Below, in pieces: positions 40,318-51,365 of a stretch of DNA of 64,000 bases. The translations under genes and the position numbers were made by a program. Every line of letters begins with the position of its first letter. The stretch's first letter is position 1. The notes beneath the pieces were generated by a model. The model had not been told where the DNA came from. It saw nothing but the letters and a program-made list of their open reading frames with translations, and searched no databases. This stretch comes from Pectinophora gossypiella (taxonomy: Eukaryota > Arthropoda > Insecta > Lepidoptera > Gelechiidae), in contig NC_065428.1 in NCBI RefSeq assembly GCF_024362695.1, positions 10,110,895 through 10,174,894 on the forward strand. The letters are read 5' to 3'.

Positions 40318-40648
40318 AAAGCGTCGCAGCACAATTGGTACAACGCTAGCCTCTCACTTTGAGGTCGCAGGTTCGAATCCAGCACAGGCCTAAACCAATG
40401 ATTGTCAATTTTTTTTCGAATTCATGTTTGGATCATAAATGATTATCATGTGCTCAGCGGTGAAGGAAAACATCGCGACCCACATTCCCGATAAATGCGA
40501 TTTCGGAGGTACGTGACCTATCATGTATTGGGCTGGTTTTCGCTTCGCGGGTTGGAAGGTCAGTCGCTTCTGTAAAAAACCGGACCTGTCAAATCTTCAG
40601 GTTAGGTAAGGGGACCGTGTGACAAACGGGATAGTGCTAACGCGATGA
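40318..40648 (+). mobile_element. SINE-B full-length copy
   Basis: tRNA-like head GCGTCGCAGCACAATTGGTA CAACGC, box B GCAGGTTCGAATCCAGCACA, body ATTCATGTTTGGATCATAAA, and the 3' end AATCTTCAGGTTAGGTAAGG to a GATGATGAG tail. Confidence 0.88.
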
Positions 40649-40926
40649 TGAGTGGGTAAAAGTTACAAAAAAATTTTCTTTTGGAGTTTTGAATGAACAA
40701 TGATAAAAAAAATATCACAACTCTTAACATCATAGTCCTGTATACTAGGTTCTAATCCCGTTTCGGGCTCAAAACCTCTGAATTCTACTTTGGGAGTTAC
40801 TGATGGACTGAGTCATCCCTCTTTTTGTTTGACATTGTTTTGTAATTGCTTTGATATAGATATTTAACAATATTGTGTGTACATAGTAATTTGATATTGT
40901 AGTAGGGTTGTTGTAGCATTTACTTG
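40649..40926. other. Mostly unassigned
   Basis: 40735-40800 has AGGTTCTAATCCCGTTTCGG GCTCAAAACC, a box B-like scrap of the SINE at 18689. Confidence 0.45.
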
Positions 40927-41041
40927 GAACCGACTTCAAAATTAGAAAATTAATTAACTACTTAATTGAAAATACGTACTTATTACTTTGTGCGAAGTAA
41001 ATTTATTTATTGCTTTTTAGTTCTGCGTTTGAAGTCGGTTC
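40927..41041. mobile_element. Short MITE with 14-bp terminal repeats
   Basis: GAACCGACTTCAAA at the left and TTTGAAGTCGGTTC at the right, followed by a T-run. I recognise these ends as common in lepidopteran DNA. Confidence 0.75.
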
Positions 41042-41308
41042 TTTTTTTTTTAAAAAAAAAAATTTGTTTTCAGTTCAGTTTGCCTCAACAAGGATAACGA
41101 GCGGGTATCTATGTGTGTAATTTTATAACAAAAACAGATTCAAACTTGGAAGGGTGTTTTCCCAACCCACCCCTTGTGGGATAATGATAATGCTGTATTA
41201 ATTAGAGCTGCGAGTTATTGTTCTTCCTGTGGTGGTCAGATGTGGGCCTAATTATGCGGCGGTGGTTGAGAGGATTCCATGGTATATTTAATACATACAT
41301 ACATACAT
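41042..41308. other. Unassigned stretch
   Basis: Nothing recognised except a (CATA) run at 41292-41308. Confidence 0.4.
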
Positions 41309-41855
41309 AACAGCCTCAGTGGTCTAGTTGTTAGAGCTCTCTATCTGGAGGTCCGGGTTCGATTCCCGATAGAAACACTTTCAAAAATGATTTATTGAGA
41401 AGTTCCTTTTTCATAATATAGTTTGTGGTTTACGTACCCGCAGTGGAGCAGCGTGGTGGAGTGTGCTCCATACCCCTCCGGTTGATTGAAGGGAGGCGTG
41501 TGCAGCAGTGGGACGTGTATAGGCTCTTTATGTTTATGTATGTATGAGGATTACGTTTTTATCATAATTAAAACACATAATACCGGCTTCTTATCGCTTT
41601 AAAATCAGCGATATGAGGGTGCAGAAGTTTCAATACCGTTTCAAGTGCCTTGACCACGGGATGACACGGGATGAAGTCATCCCGACCTTTTCCCTAGGAC
41701 ATTACAGGTTGAATCTCCTGTATGTTCGGAAAAGGAAGATATATCCGTGCTTTGGAAGGCACGTTAAGCTGTTGGTCCCGAGCTACCCCCTCCGGTTGAT
41801 TGAGGGGATGCCTGTCCCCAGCAGTAGTTCGTATATAGGCAGTTTATGTTATGTT
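41309..41855 (+). mobile_element. Two SINE-2 copies around a dispersed repeat
   Basis: 41309-41550 is a SINE-2 head and tail with the core deleted. 41570-41690 matches 26895-27010. 41693-41855 is a second SINE-2 without head, including GTGCTTTGGAAGGCACGTTA. Confidence 0.78.
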
Positions 41856-42035
41856 AAACTCACGCTTATTTCCCACCAGGGTAAGCAGAAACCACGCAGA
41901 AACTATGGTATTCCATTTGCTCCAATCCTGACACACTTCTCTTGCTTCCTCCACATTCATCATTTTTTTTACCCGCCCCCGTTTTAATACCCGCATACCT
42001 GTTCAGTGTAGAACGTAGTAAACCCTTTCGAAATT
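41856..42035 (-). mobile_element. RTE-A 3' end
   Basis: AAACTCACGCTTATTTCCCA CC, CTTCTCTTGCTTCCTCCACA, then GTAGAACGTAGTAAACCCTT. Confidence 0.75.
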
Positions 42036-42076
42036 CATCCGAAACGCTAAAACAAATATAATCCTGAGTTAGAAAA

Positions 42077-42355
42077 CATACATACATACATACATAAACT
42101 CACGCCCGTAATCCCTAATGGGGTGGGCAGAGCCACAAGTAATCAAAGACAACTTGCAGCCACTGTTGATACGAAGTCCAAAGATGGATATGATGAACCT
42201 TATGGTGATAAGGGATCAGCCTATCGCCCATAACATTAGTCCATCATGTTAGAGGACACAATCCCTCTGTCGGTTTTTACGACATGCCCGGGAAGAGAAG
42301 CAGCTGAACGTGTTCTATGTTTTTTATATGCTCCCAGAACAGCATAGAAGCAAGA
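42077..42355 (-). mobile_element. Family X full copy
   Basis: Near-identical to 3883-4146 from the (ATAC) tail to AGAACAGCATAGAAG. Confidence 0.82.
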
Positions 42356-42449
42356 AAACGATTACGAAAATCATTGGCTTAGGTCCTTAATGGATTTGAA
42401 GTGAGAGCCAATCGTTTTACAAACTAAGCTACCACGGCTATATATATAC

Positions 42450-42585
42450 AGGGTGTTGTGACAACGTTACGAATACTAAGAGGGATGACTCAAACGATAA
42501 TTCTGAGTTAAGAAAATTCCACTTGATATCAACTCGGAATCATGGTCTGAATCATTACTCAAAGATTTCGTTACGATTTCACTAT
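42450..42585. mobile_element. MITE-F with shortened centre
   Basis: CAGGGTGTTGTGACAACGTT at the left and TTCGTTACGATTTCACTATA at the right. Confidence 0.72.
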
Positions 42586-42773
42586 ATAGTACACTGTACA
42601 CTGTAGTAGTTGTATACTGTATAGTTAGGTACATTATAATATGTTAATTGAAAACCATCCAATCTTTCCGCTTGATATGGAAACTGAGCATATTGGGACC
42701 CAAAAGTAGTTTACAAACTGGTAGGGAACTTACACAAAGACAATTAACAATATTGGTTCCTAGCTGAAATGCC

Positions 42774-43155
42774 TGCACCAACCCGGAGTGAAGAAGCATG
42801 GTGGAGTATGCTCCATAACCCCTCCAGTTGATTAAGGGGTGGCCCAGCAGTGGGACGTGTATAGGCTGTTTATCTTCATGTTTATTAGCACAGTTGGAAG
42901 AACGCTCGACTCTCACTGTGAAGTCACAGGTTCGAATCCAAAGCGGGCGTAAACCAAATTTCATTTTTTTTTCGAATTCATGTTTGCATCATAAATGTTC
43001 ATCACATGTTCAGCAGTGAAAGAAAACATCGTAAGGAAACCAACATTTCTGAGGAAAGGTATGTAACCTAACCTGTATTGGGCTGGTTTCCCTTCGCGAG
43101 TGGGAAGGGCAGACTGGTAGTCGCTTCTACCTGTCAAATCTTCAGGTTAGGTCAG
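42774..43155 (+). mobile_element. SINE-2 3' end followed by SINE-B
   Basis: 42774-42872: AAGCATGGTGGAGTATGCTC and GCCCAGCAGTGGGACGTGTA. 42884-43155: SINE-B head TTAGCACAGTTGGAAGAACG, box B AGGTTCGAATCC, and the 3' end GTCAAATCTTCAGGTTAGGT. Confidence 0.82.
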
Positions 43156-43554
43156 ACGTGTTTACGTTTTTAATAAACATTTGTTATTTATAGATATACT
43201 TAATTTAAAATACGAACACGTTGAAAATTAAAACGCCCGACAAAATTCGCCTCTCAATAAAATTATACAATAGGGTAACTTACCATAAAATGGTTCGCTA
43301 AAAATGACAGCACTAAAGCACAGCGAGCTAATTAAAGCCGAATAATCGCAACATAATCAGTGAGTGGACGACAACTGGTGCAATTACCCCACCCCATCGC
43401 CCTGATTCCGCAGTTTACGCGCAGATAGTTTGGATATTGGTTTACTGGATGTGACAACATAACATTTAATGTTTTATTTATTAAATATTTTTTTATTCGT
43501 AAATTAAATACAACTAGTCACTTATAAATTAAAATTGTTCTAATAAATTCAATT
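43156..43554. other. Unassigned stretch
   Basis: Nothing recognised. Confidence 0.4.
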
Positions 43555-43925
43555 TTGAATCGTCATTTTTTTACATAACGAACGTCCCATCCGCCTAAAA
43601 ATACTGCAGCTCGTCACAACCTGTATAGCCAAGAAAATCAAATTGCAAGAAACACTACGACACAGAGTCTTAGAAGTTTAAAAAAAAAATCATAAACACA
43701 TACAAGACCATATGAAAGTACGGCGAAAGTTAAAAAAAGGATGTGAAGAAGTGAGTACAATCAGAGATAGCTCTGTTCGGAGATCGGCACCGATTTCCGG
43801 CACAGGTGTGATGCTATATTACGTTATGTTACGAAGTAAATGGTGCGTAAGGATCGTAATAAGTAAAATTCCGTGTTCTCTGCTTAACCCGTTAGGTGAT
43901 ATGCGTGGTTTTATATTTGCATAAT
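43555..43925. mobile_element. LINE-F (minus) and RTE-A (plus) remnants
   Basis: 43555-43690 has AACGAACGTCCCATCCGCCT, diverged LINE-F in reverse. 43830-43925 has AAGGATCGTAATAAGTAAAA and TCTCTGCTTAACCC, a decayed RTE-A end. Confidence 0.6.
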
Positions 43926-44495
43926 ACACATACATTGTGTGTCTATGGTCAGTGTCCTAAAATAGGCATCCACTTGTCCTGACAGTCCCCTAATGAGCCT
44001 GTATATTTACTCCTCTCATATAGGTTATGAGGTCAATGACCAACCTCATCAACCCCGGTGTCAGATCCACCAACAGCCCCCGACACGATACTCGTTTTTA
44101 TGTGTGTTTATAGAAGTTTTTTCAATCTAAATCAACCACGCTCAAACAACCTTTAAAACCACGCCTGTCCTTCCAGCATCTCTATAGCCATAACGTATTC
44201 AAATGCGATACTATCTGCGCAGCGCACCCTGTATAGTGTATACCCAATAAACACATGCACAATTTGTGAACACGCTGTATATGAGGTATAATTTGTTTAT
44301 CTTGTCCATTGTACTGGTGTTTTGGCTGGTTTGGTCAAGGGCGTGTCGGTGTGTGATTTAAAGTAGGGGAGGGTATTGGCAGGGTTGGGTTTTGTGGAAC
44401 AATATAGTTTTTTTAAGGGTGGTGGTATAATGGTATAGGTTATCGTGTGAAAAAATAATTAATTTGTGCGTTCTTCTCTTGTGTGGGTATATCAA
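43926..44495. other. Unassigned with SINE-1 scrap
   Basis: 44030-44090 (ACCAACCTCATCAACCCCGG) is a SINE-1 3' end in reverse. Confidence 0.45.
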
Positions 44496-44935
44496 AGAAC
44501 AACCTCATCAACCCTTGTGTCAGGGTTACTATTGAGCCAACGACCTCCGTGGTCTAGTGGTTGAGCATTGTTCGGCTCACGATCCGTAGGTCCCGGGTTC
44601 GATTCCCGGTGGGAACATATCACAAAAAATACTTTGTGGTCCCTAGTTTGGTTAGGACATTTCATGCTGATCACCTGATTGTCCGAAAGTAAGATAATCC
44701 GTGCTTCGGAAGGCACGTTAAGCCGTTGGTCCCGGTTACTACTTACTGATGTAATTAAGTAGTCGTTACATGAACTATGTCAGGGGCCTTTGGCGGCTCA
44801 ATAGTAACCCTGACACCAGGGTTGATGAGAAAGAAGAAAATATTCCCTTCATCCTCTGAAATTCTTCCAAATAGTGATGTTTAGCAGATACCCGTGGTCG
44901 AATACCAATCTGTCCAAAAAGCTTACCAAAGCACG
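44496..44935 (+). mobile_element. SINE-1 full copy beside a reversed SINE-1 tail
   Basis: 44496-44540 is a minus-strand SINE-1 end (CCTCATCAACCCTTGTGTCA). 44542-44830 is a near-consensus plus-strand copy. The repeat shared with 8671-8910 follows. Confidence 0.88.
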
Positions 44936-44989
44936 AGGAAAGCTAACAGCACGAAACCTAACATAAGTACAAATATAAGTTAGATTTTG

Positions 44990-45095
44990 ATGAATGTGGA
45001 GGAAGCAAGAGAAGTGTGTCAGGATCGAAGCAAATGGAATTCTCTAGAGTCTGGAAATAGGCGTGTGTTTATGTATGTATGTATGTATAAGCTAG
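44990..45095 (+). mobile_element. RTE-A 3' end
   Basis: GATGAATGTGGAGGAAGCAA GAGAAGTGTGTCAGG and a TATGTATG tail. A short deletion removes CTTACCCCGGTG. Confidence 0.78.
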
Positions 45096-45234
45096 ACTGA
45101 GGTCAATTACCAGCTTCCATATAATCATGTACATATAAGTTATTCGTACGATTATACAGGGTGTTACTTGCAACAAATAAAGAATTTTGAAAAACGAAAA
45201 ACAACTTAAGGCTTAATAAGCCGTTGGCGCGAGT

Positions 45235-45309
45235 CCTATACCGGGGTTCGAACTGGCGCTCCTCGTTTGAGAAGCAAGGTAGTGAACGACAGGACCACAG
45301 TAACTGTTT
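45235..45309 (-). mobile_element. SINE-C tRNA-like head
   Basis: GGGGTTCGAACTGGCGCTCC TCGTTTGAGAAGCAAG, then GGACCACAGTAAC: box B and box A in reverse. The body is missing. Confidence 0.65.
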
Positions 45310-45829
45310 TTACCTTTCATGGCATTCACTATTCGCCCGAAGAACATAAAATAACATCTTACGTCGACACAAAACTAGAAACTATTTTAAATCCAACCGA
45401 CCCACGTTCCAAGTTTAAAATCGCCGGCGTGACGTCACTTCCGGGTCGGCGTCAGCTACATCCGGTTAGGAAACGTCAAACTCCCTGCTCGATATTGAAT
45501 TCTAAACTAGGTTACCAATACGATTGATTTTTCATATTTCACTGATTTATTTTTCAAAGTATACCAACTATTCCGAGTTTGCGGAAGAATTTTGCGGAAG
45601 CTTCTAAGTTGCTGTGGAGTTTGTGTTAGTTCGTATTTCGCTGTCAATTTGACGTGTCCGTTGCTTGTTCGAATGAGGGGTATCCCAGTCGCAGCTAGCT
45701 TTCCTGGCAACATTCCCTAATAAACTTTAGATGATGCTGTTTTTTTTTTTAATTTATTTGAACCATAAATTATACATTTTTGCACATAACATTCTTATTC
45801 TTATTCGAAGTTCCTAGAGTCAATAATTA
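45310..45829. other. Unassigned stretch
   Basis: An open frame to 45527 continues from the SINE-C head and lacks a recognisable domain. Not called a gene. Confidence 0.4.
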
Positions 45830-46200
45830 TTAAGGCGATAGAACTCTGAAAAAGAGACTTCCCTACTTACTGAATAGTTTGCCTGAGAACATCCGTCTAG
45901 AACCAAATAAAAGTAAATATAAAAAAAATACTTAAACAACACCTTCTGGACTCGTGTCCTAGCTAACTTATGTTATTAATTGACTATTAGATATAAGTTC
46001 ATATTATTAGTAGAGACTCTTTCCTGCAGACAAACTGTTTAAACAGTTTTGCAGGGCATTGACAAATTGTATTTTTAGTATTAAGATTTAATAAATAAAT
46101 AAACCTCCACCAACCCGCAGTGGAGCAGCGTGGTGGAGTATGCTCCATACCCTCTCCGGAGGCCTGTGCCCAGCAGTGGGACGTATATAGGCTATTTATG
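45830..46200 (+). mobile_element. CR1-like LINE end, then SINE-2 3' end
   Basis: 45835-45950 translates as KKRLPYLLNSLPENIRLEPN KSKYKK, a CR1/Jockey-type C-terminus. The 3' UTR runs to about 46090. 46100-46200 is a SINE-2 end (CCACCAACCCGCAGTGGAGC). Confidence 0.65.
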
Positions 46201-46250
46201 TAAAGAAATAAATAAAATAAAACTATGCCTTTGTTTAATCTTCTAACGGC

Positions 46251-46304
46251 CTCCGTGGTTCAGTGGTATGAGCGTTAGGCTAGTGAGCCTAACGCTCATA
46301 CCAC
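46251..46304. repeat. SINE-1 head snapped back into a hairpin
   Basis: After CCTCCGTGGTTCA, GTGGTATGAGCGTTAGGCT (46263-46281) and its perfect reverse complement (46286-46304) flank AGTG. Confidence 0.9.
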
Positions 46305-46642
46305 AATGTGTAGTGATACAATGGTATTAAGTCAACACGTTACTTTTTTCTGACAAAAACCCACCTTTTAACAAACACATTACTTTATGCAAATGTCGAT
46401 AGATAGTGCATCATTAATTGGCGCAAAGAGAGGTGTGGCCACACATTAGTCAAGGTAGACCCATAATTTTGTGCAAACATCGATATATGGGGCAGCACTA
46501 TTCGATAAACATCGATGGGCATGGCACATTAGTCAACCGATGCAAGCGCGATATGCCAACTCTTGCGCTTTAGGGTTTATCGATACAGACACGCAACACT
46601 AGTGAAGAATTAGGTTAGTAGTTTAACTGCTAGTTAGTGTGA
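46305..46642. promoter_or_regulatory. Stretch rich in ATCGAT-type motifs
   Basis: TGTCGATAGATA, CATCGATATATG, TTCGATAAACATCGATGG and TTTATCGATACAG occur within 200 bp, ending in CAACACTAGTG. DREF-like sites are a possibility. No adjacent gene is visible. Confidence 0.3.
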
Positions 46643-46893
46643 TACATTCATAAACTCACGCCTATTTCCCACCGGGGTAAGCAGAGACTGTGGAATTCCA
46701 TTTGCTTCGATCCTGACACACTTCTCTTGCTTCCTTCACATTAATCAATCGCTTCATACACGCACGCCGGTTCAAAGTAGATCGTATTTAACTTTTTCTA
46801 AGGACATCTCCAACTTGGTCAATGTACGTCCTTCTAGGTCTTCCTCTGCCAGCCCTACCATCAACCTTTGCTTTGTGTACCGCTTTCGAAATC
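46643..46893 (-). mobile_element. RTE-A, longest clean copy
   Basis: Reverse translation: GLAEEDLEGRTLTKLE in one frame; the alternative frame gives RAGRGRPRRTYID-like text, then KRLINVKEAREVCQDRSKWN. The (TATG) tail is not preserved at 46643. Confidence 0.8.
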
Positions 46894-47402
46894 CTAATAA
46901 TAATAATAGCTTTAGTTAGTGTGATCAAAATTAGTAATCTATTTGTCTGTCTGTCACTCCTACCTTTGAAAGTTTAACCTTTGTTCACCCACATTTGATA
47001 TTAATTTCCTAAAATTTACAAAATGAATTAAGTTAAATTTGTATAAGTGGAAAGAAATTAAATTATTATAATTTTTATAAAAGACTTATTATTATTATTT
47101 TAATTTTAAATTGTTATTAATATTCTACGTGTTGTTACTATTGTGTTTAAATGGAATGTATTGTTTGTGTACGTTTTTGTGTGCCTAATAAATTATAGTA
47201 AAAAGACATACCAGCTAAACGCGTTGTGTTTTTTTTTTCTCCAGCCGAGAGACTATTCCTATGACAAATAATAATTATTATTTTTACTTACTTGACATTC
47301 AATCCTTATTATGACATGATATTCTACGTATACATAATTGTTGTAAGTCTGTTTGTATACTACATTTATACTGATTCTAGCATGTGAAACAAATTAAAAT
47401 TA
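46894..47402. other. AT-rich, unassigned
   Basis: Nothing recognised beyond simple AT-rich sequence. Confidence 0.4.
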
Positions 47403-47404
47403 TA

Positions 47405-49039
47405 CACTTCTCATCAAAAAAATCGAAACACTTCCGTTTACATTGTTTCTGTCCGAATTTAACACAAAAAAGAATTCATACGATGAAAAAAAATACATAA
47501 ATGTATAGCTGGCAGTTTGTCCATTACAGTAATAAGCGAAAATTCTAAATTCAAAATTAGAATTTCATTTGTTTATCTTATAAACGAAATGAATCACTGT
47601 TTTGAGACAAATGTGTGTTTAGGGTTGGAGTACATTTAGCGTTTAAAAACTAAAAATTGGCGCCTATCCTTAAACTTTTTGTTTTTTATTTCAATACTGT
47701 GACTTTGGGACGTCTGAAAAAAGGTTTTTTTTCTAAAACGTATGGATACTTCGCCCACAGAAGCCGCCCAAGTTGTGGCATTGCTGGATTCTGGCCTTAG
47801 TCAGCGTGTTGTGGCTGCAAGACTGCATCTAAGCCTGTCATCTGTTCATAGAGTCTATAACGTTATCGGGAGACTGGTTTGTTCACGCGCCGTTCAGGAT
47901 CTGGCAGGAATCGGGTCACTTCTGAGCGAGATGATCGATTTATTGTAACAACTTCTTTAAGAAATCGACGCCTTAACGCTTTTCAACTGCAGCAGCGGCT
48001 TCGTGTTGTACGAAGGGTGGCTGTAAGTGACTCTACAATTAGAAGAAGGTTGAAGGATCGTGGACTAGTACCGCATAAGCCAGCAAATGGGCCGAAATTA
48101 ACTGCAGACCATCGAAGAGCGCGCCTTAACTTTGCACGTGAGCACCTAAATTGGTCATACCTACAGTGGAGCAAAGTTTTCTTTTCTGATGAGTGTAAAA
48201 TTATGCTGTATGGTAACGACGGAAGGAACAAGGTCTATAGAAGAGACGGAGAACGCTATGCACAATGCTGCATTGAAGAAAAGGTCAGCTATGGTGGCGG
48301 TTCGTGGACGGTTTGGGGAGGAATCAGCGCCGACGGTAAGACAGAGCTTGCTTTCGTGTCTGGGCCACGTCTGCCTGCACTAAACTGTCATCGGTACGTC
48401 GAAGAGTGTCTCGAGCCTCATGTGATGCCCTATGCACATTTTATTGGCAACGGCTTCATATTCATGCACGACAATGCTAGGGCTCACACCGCGGGCGTCG
48501 TACGAGATTATCTTAACGAAGTCGATATCTCTATTATGGAATGGCCAGCAAGAAGCCCGGACATGAATCCCATTGAACATCTGTGGGATGAATTAAAGAG
48601 ACGAATTCGAGCAAGAGATCCTGCCCCAGAAACACTTAGCCAGCTGCAAGATGCAATCCAAGAGGAATGGGACAATATACCACAGCATGTGATCGTGACT
48701 CTCATCCGATCGATGAAGAACCGTATGGAAGCAGTAATTAGAGCTCGGGGAGGGAATACAAGTTATTAAATAAACGTTTTTTAGCTTTTTTTTTCATTTA
48801 CGTGTGTTGTTTTATCCATTTCCTTTATACTCCATACGGAATAAAAATGACTCATTTAACAAAATACGAAACCTATGAAAAATTCATTTAAATTTAGAAC
48901 ATTAACATTAAGATTTGATAAGCTCATATTACTCACTATTAAACGACATTTAACATTTATTCCTAAATATACACATTTTTCTGATAATCCTGACAAAACG
49001 TAAACTTGCAAGGTGTTTCGTTTTTTTTGATGAGAAGTG
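47405..49039 (+). mobile_element. Tc1/mariner transposon, second copy (1635 bp)
   Basis: Same family and same length as the copy at 31948, with the same inverted repeats. One A-to-T change is seen in the right repeat (GTGTTTCGTTTTTTTTGATG). TA flanks lie at 47403-47404 and 49040-49041. The one-base deletion in the gene is balanced by one extra T in the T-run after the stop, so total length is unchanged. Still probably mobilisable in trans because both ends are nearly intact. Confidence 0.96.
47742..48769 (+). pseudogene. Tc1-type transposase, broken by one-base deletion
   Basis: Identical start to the intact transposase. One A is missing in the run after GAGTCTAT near 47860, where the intact copy has AAA and this one AA. 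The frame is lost after about residue 38 (HRVYK/R), giving a short N-terminal product ending at 47948. The rest, with all catalytic residues, stays open in another frame to 48769. Apart from this, I see two amino-acid changes relative to the intact copy: L147F beside the first catalytic D, and Q214L. A shortened protein starting at the ATG at 47879 would lack the first helix-turn-helix. Confidence 0.93.
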
Positions 49040-49106
49040 TATAACACTGTAACTTCTCGTCTCATCAACTTTGATTTAACGCCTACCGGCAGATCACAGC
49101 GTTTTT

Positions 49107-49238
49107 GAGTCATGTACCCACTTTAGAACCCTGTCGCACTACGAAATTTGACGTTTAATGAGACTTGAGGTTTAATTTGTCAAAAAAGTTAATGTGACAT
49201 GGTATCAAAGTGTATACATATTGGTACTCGTGACCGTA
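49107..49238. mobile_element. MITE-T copy 4
   Basis: GAGTCATGTACCCACTTTAG at the left; ACTCGTGACCGTA at the right. It lies just right of the second Tc1. Confidence 0.78.
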
Positions 49239-49316
49239 CCTGTGTGTCACAGTAAATGATTTGAATTTGAATTTTGAATTTGAATTTGCCTAGCAGCAAA
49301 TTATTAATTTATTTTG

Positions 49317-49475
49317 AGCCCGCATAACATGTGCATAAAAGTATACAAAAATTTAAGAACGAACCTACTACAATAATGCCCGCATAACATGTGCATAAAA
49401 GTATACAAAAATTTAAGAACGAACCAACTACAATAATGCCCGCATAACATGTGCATAAAAGTATACAATGCGATA
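49317..49475. repeat. 60-bp tandem repeat, about 2.5 units
   Basis: GCCCGCATAACATGTGCATA begins units at 49319, 49379 and 49439. Units 1 and 2 differ by one base (CCTACTA/CCAACTA). Confidence 0.95.
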
Positions 49476-49629
49476 CCTGAAAAATTTAAGAACCTACTAA
49501 GATAATGACTTGTAAATTACGTGAAGGGCTAATTACTAATAGTTTTTATAGTATAAGGGAATTTTTGAACTTTTAATATTTTGCATGCTAATAATAATTT
49601 GCAGGATAGAGATTCTGTGACACTGACTT

Positions 49630-49855
49630 TTCCTCATTCAGCGCTTATCGCTATCGACCCTCTAGGTTCGATTAATTCTTTCAAATATTTTTCCTCTCAG
49701 ACGACACCCTGAGCCGAGGTTCGCGCCCAACTGGGCACCCTCAGGCCTGTTGTCTTAAACGTTGTACCGGGTGAGAGCCTTCAGCGCTCCTCATTTGTCC
49801 GGCCAAGTAGTTAATGCCATCTGCGGCAAATTACAATAAGTCACGTCAAAAAAAA
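49630..49855 (+). mobile_element. LINE-P copy with 14-bp target duplication
   Basis: TGTGACACTGACTT at 49616-49629 and 49856-49869. It starts TTCCTCATTCAGCGCTTATC and ends in an A-run. Confidence 0.92.
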
Positions 49856-49869
49856 TGTGACACTGACTT

Positions 49870-50775
49870 ATACCATTTTGTGTCTCTGTACCTACCTATC
49901 CTAGGCTAATAAATTATTTCTGATTTCTGATTTGTACCTGTATGTATCCTATAAACATTTTCTTACTTACTAGAAAGCAATAGAAAACATACAACGAGCT
50001 GTATTCCTAAGAAACCACAATAACATCTAAAATAAAACATAGGAAATCATAAAACAGCTTCGCTAGTATTTATTTAACAACCTCGTCGAATTGAAATAGA
50101 CATTTCCAACCCGAGTTCAAGTCGCACTTGGAACATAAAAGCTGTATATAAGCGGTTTTCAATCCATTTAGCTTCGGAACAAAACGCCATGAAATAAATT
50201 GTACAATTCAAAGTAATTTATTAAAAGGCTTTACAAAACTACCGAGGGATCTCTTAATATATCGCCGCGGGTAACATATCGACGTCGATGGAATCTATCG
50301 ATATTTTATCGTAGGTGCGGCACAACACTAATGGTTGGCACCGCCGCAAGGAGTGTCATCCGCATTGTGGGATATATTTTCCTTGCAGGCTTTTAGGCTA
50401 AGTACTTTGGCTAAAAATTTTTAAATTTTAAATATACCGTTATAAGACATTCAAAAGGTACATTACGTCGGTTTATTCAAAACCACGTAAGCGCCTTTTA
50501 AGAAAAAATACACTCTTGATTTCTTGATTTGATTTTCATCAACAAAACCTCAATTTATTTCAATGAGGTCTGCACGCACACTCAAACACATACACACACA
50601 CACAAAATATTTTGTACTAGTTTTGTTTCTAATTAGTTTAATTTCTGTTTTCCTTTATTTATTTGTATGTAGTTCTGTGACAGATATAGTCCTACTAAAC
50701 AGTTTTCTGAAGTGATACCACGACACAGGCATGCCTAGTGTGGATATCGCAGTGTAATAAGCATTGTTATACAGT
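49870..50775. other. Mostly unassigned; TATCGAT cluster
   Basis: 50265-50340 has AACATATCGACGTCGATGGA, ATCTATCGATATTTTATCG and CGGCACAACACTAATGG, like 46390-46600. 50580-50602 is a short (CA) run. Confidence 0.45.
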
Positions 50776-51152
50776 GGTGCTAATTCCTGTAAATACCATC
50801 TAATTTTATTTTAAGTTATATCTGTCATTTTCTTATCCGCCGAAAAGGAAAGGGACGGGTAATCGACAAGCATAAAATTTATGGAACACACGTCAATTTT
50901 AAGCGCAAATCAAAACCAACCGTCTAAAAATTTTACATCAGTCAATAACCCGACACAGTTAAGTAGACAGCACGTCAAACGGATTGCATACCAGCGACAT
51001 ACCTTTTTGATTCGCCCGGGTTATTCATTCATTTACTCATTCTTCCTAAAATTAAGAGCTGTGAATCATCCGTCCCTTTCCTTTTCGACGGATATGAAAA
51101 TGAGGGATATAACTTAAAATAAAATTAGGCGGTGTCTGCAGGAATCGGGGCC
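50776..51152. mobile_element. MITE-P copy 1
   Basis: GGTGCTAATTCCTGTA...TTATTTTAAGTTATATCTGT CATTTTCTTATCCGCCGAAA at the left; TTTTCGACGGATATGAAAAT GAGGGATATAACTTAAAATA ...GGAATCGGGGCC at the right. About 110-bp arms. Confidence 0.8.
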
Positions 51153-51189
51153 ATTGTCTATTGAATAAATATTTTTGTATTTTGTATTT

Positions 51190-51365
51190 TTTTAGGTAAT
51201 TTCCTGTCTACGTTCCCCAAAAAATTTACAGATGGCGCTGTACAGTTTTGTCTTTGTTTACCCTTCTAATTTCATGGATAATAGACATATGCTTTGTTTT
51301 TGGGTATAAATGATAACCCTTGTTATTACCAGGCTCAACACATCTTCCACACATTACTGAAATTA
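51190..51365 (+). repeat. Repeat hosting RTE-C elsewhere
   Basis: Uninterrupted version of the repeat split by RTE-C at 21572-21682 (ACAGATGGCGCTGTACAGTT, GGGTATAAATGATAACCCTT). Confidence 0.65.

Noticed and set aside
41613..41987. 124-codon plus-strand frame
   Set aside because: It runs through a dispersed repeat, SINE-2 and RTE-A in antisense; composition follows the repeats.
45267..45527. 86-codon frame as a small gene
   Set aside because: Starts inside a SINE-C head and shows no domain or homologue I can recognise.
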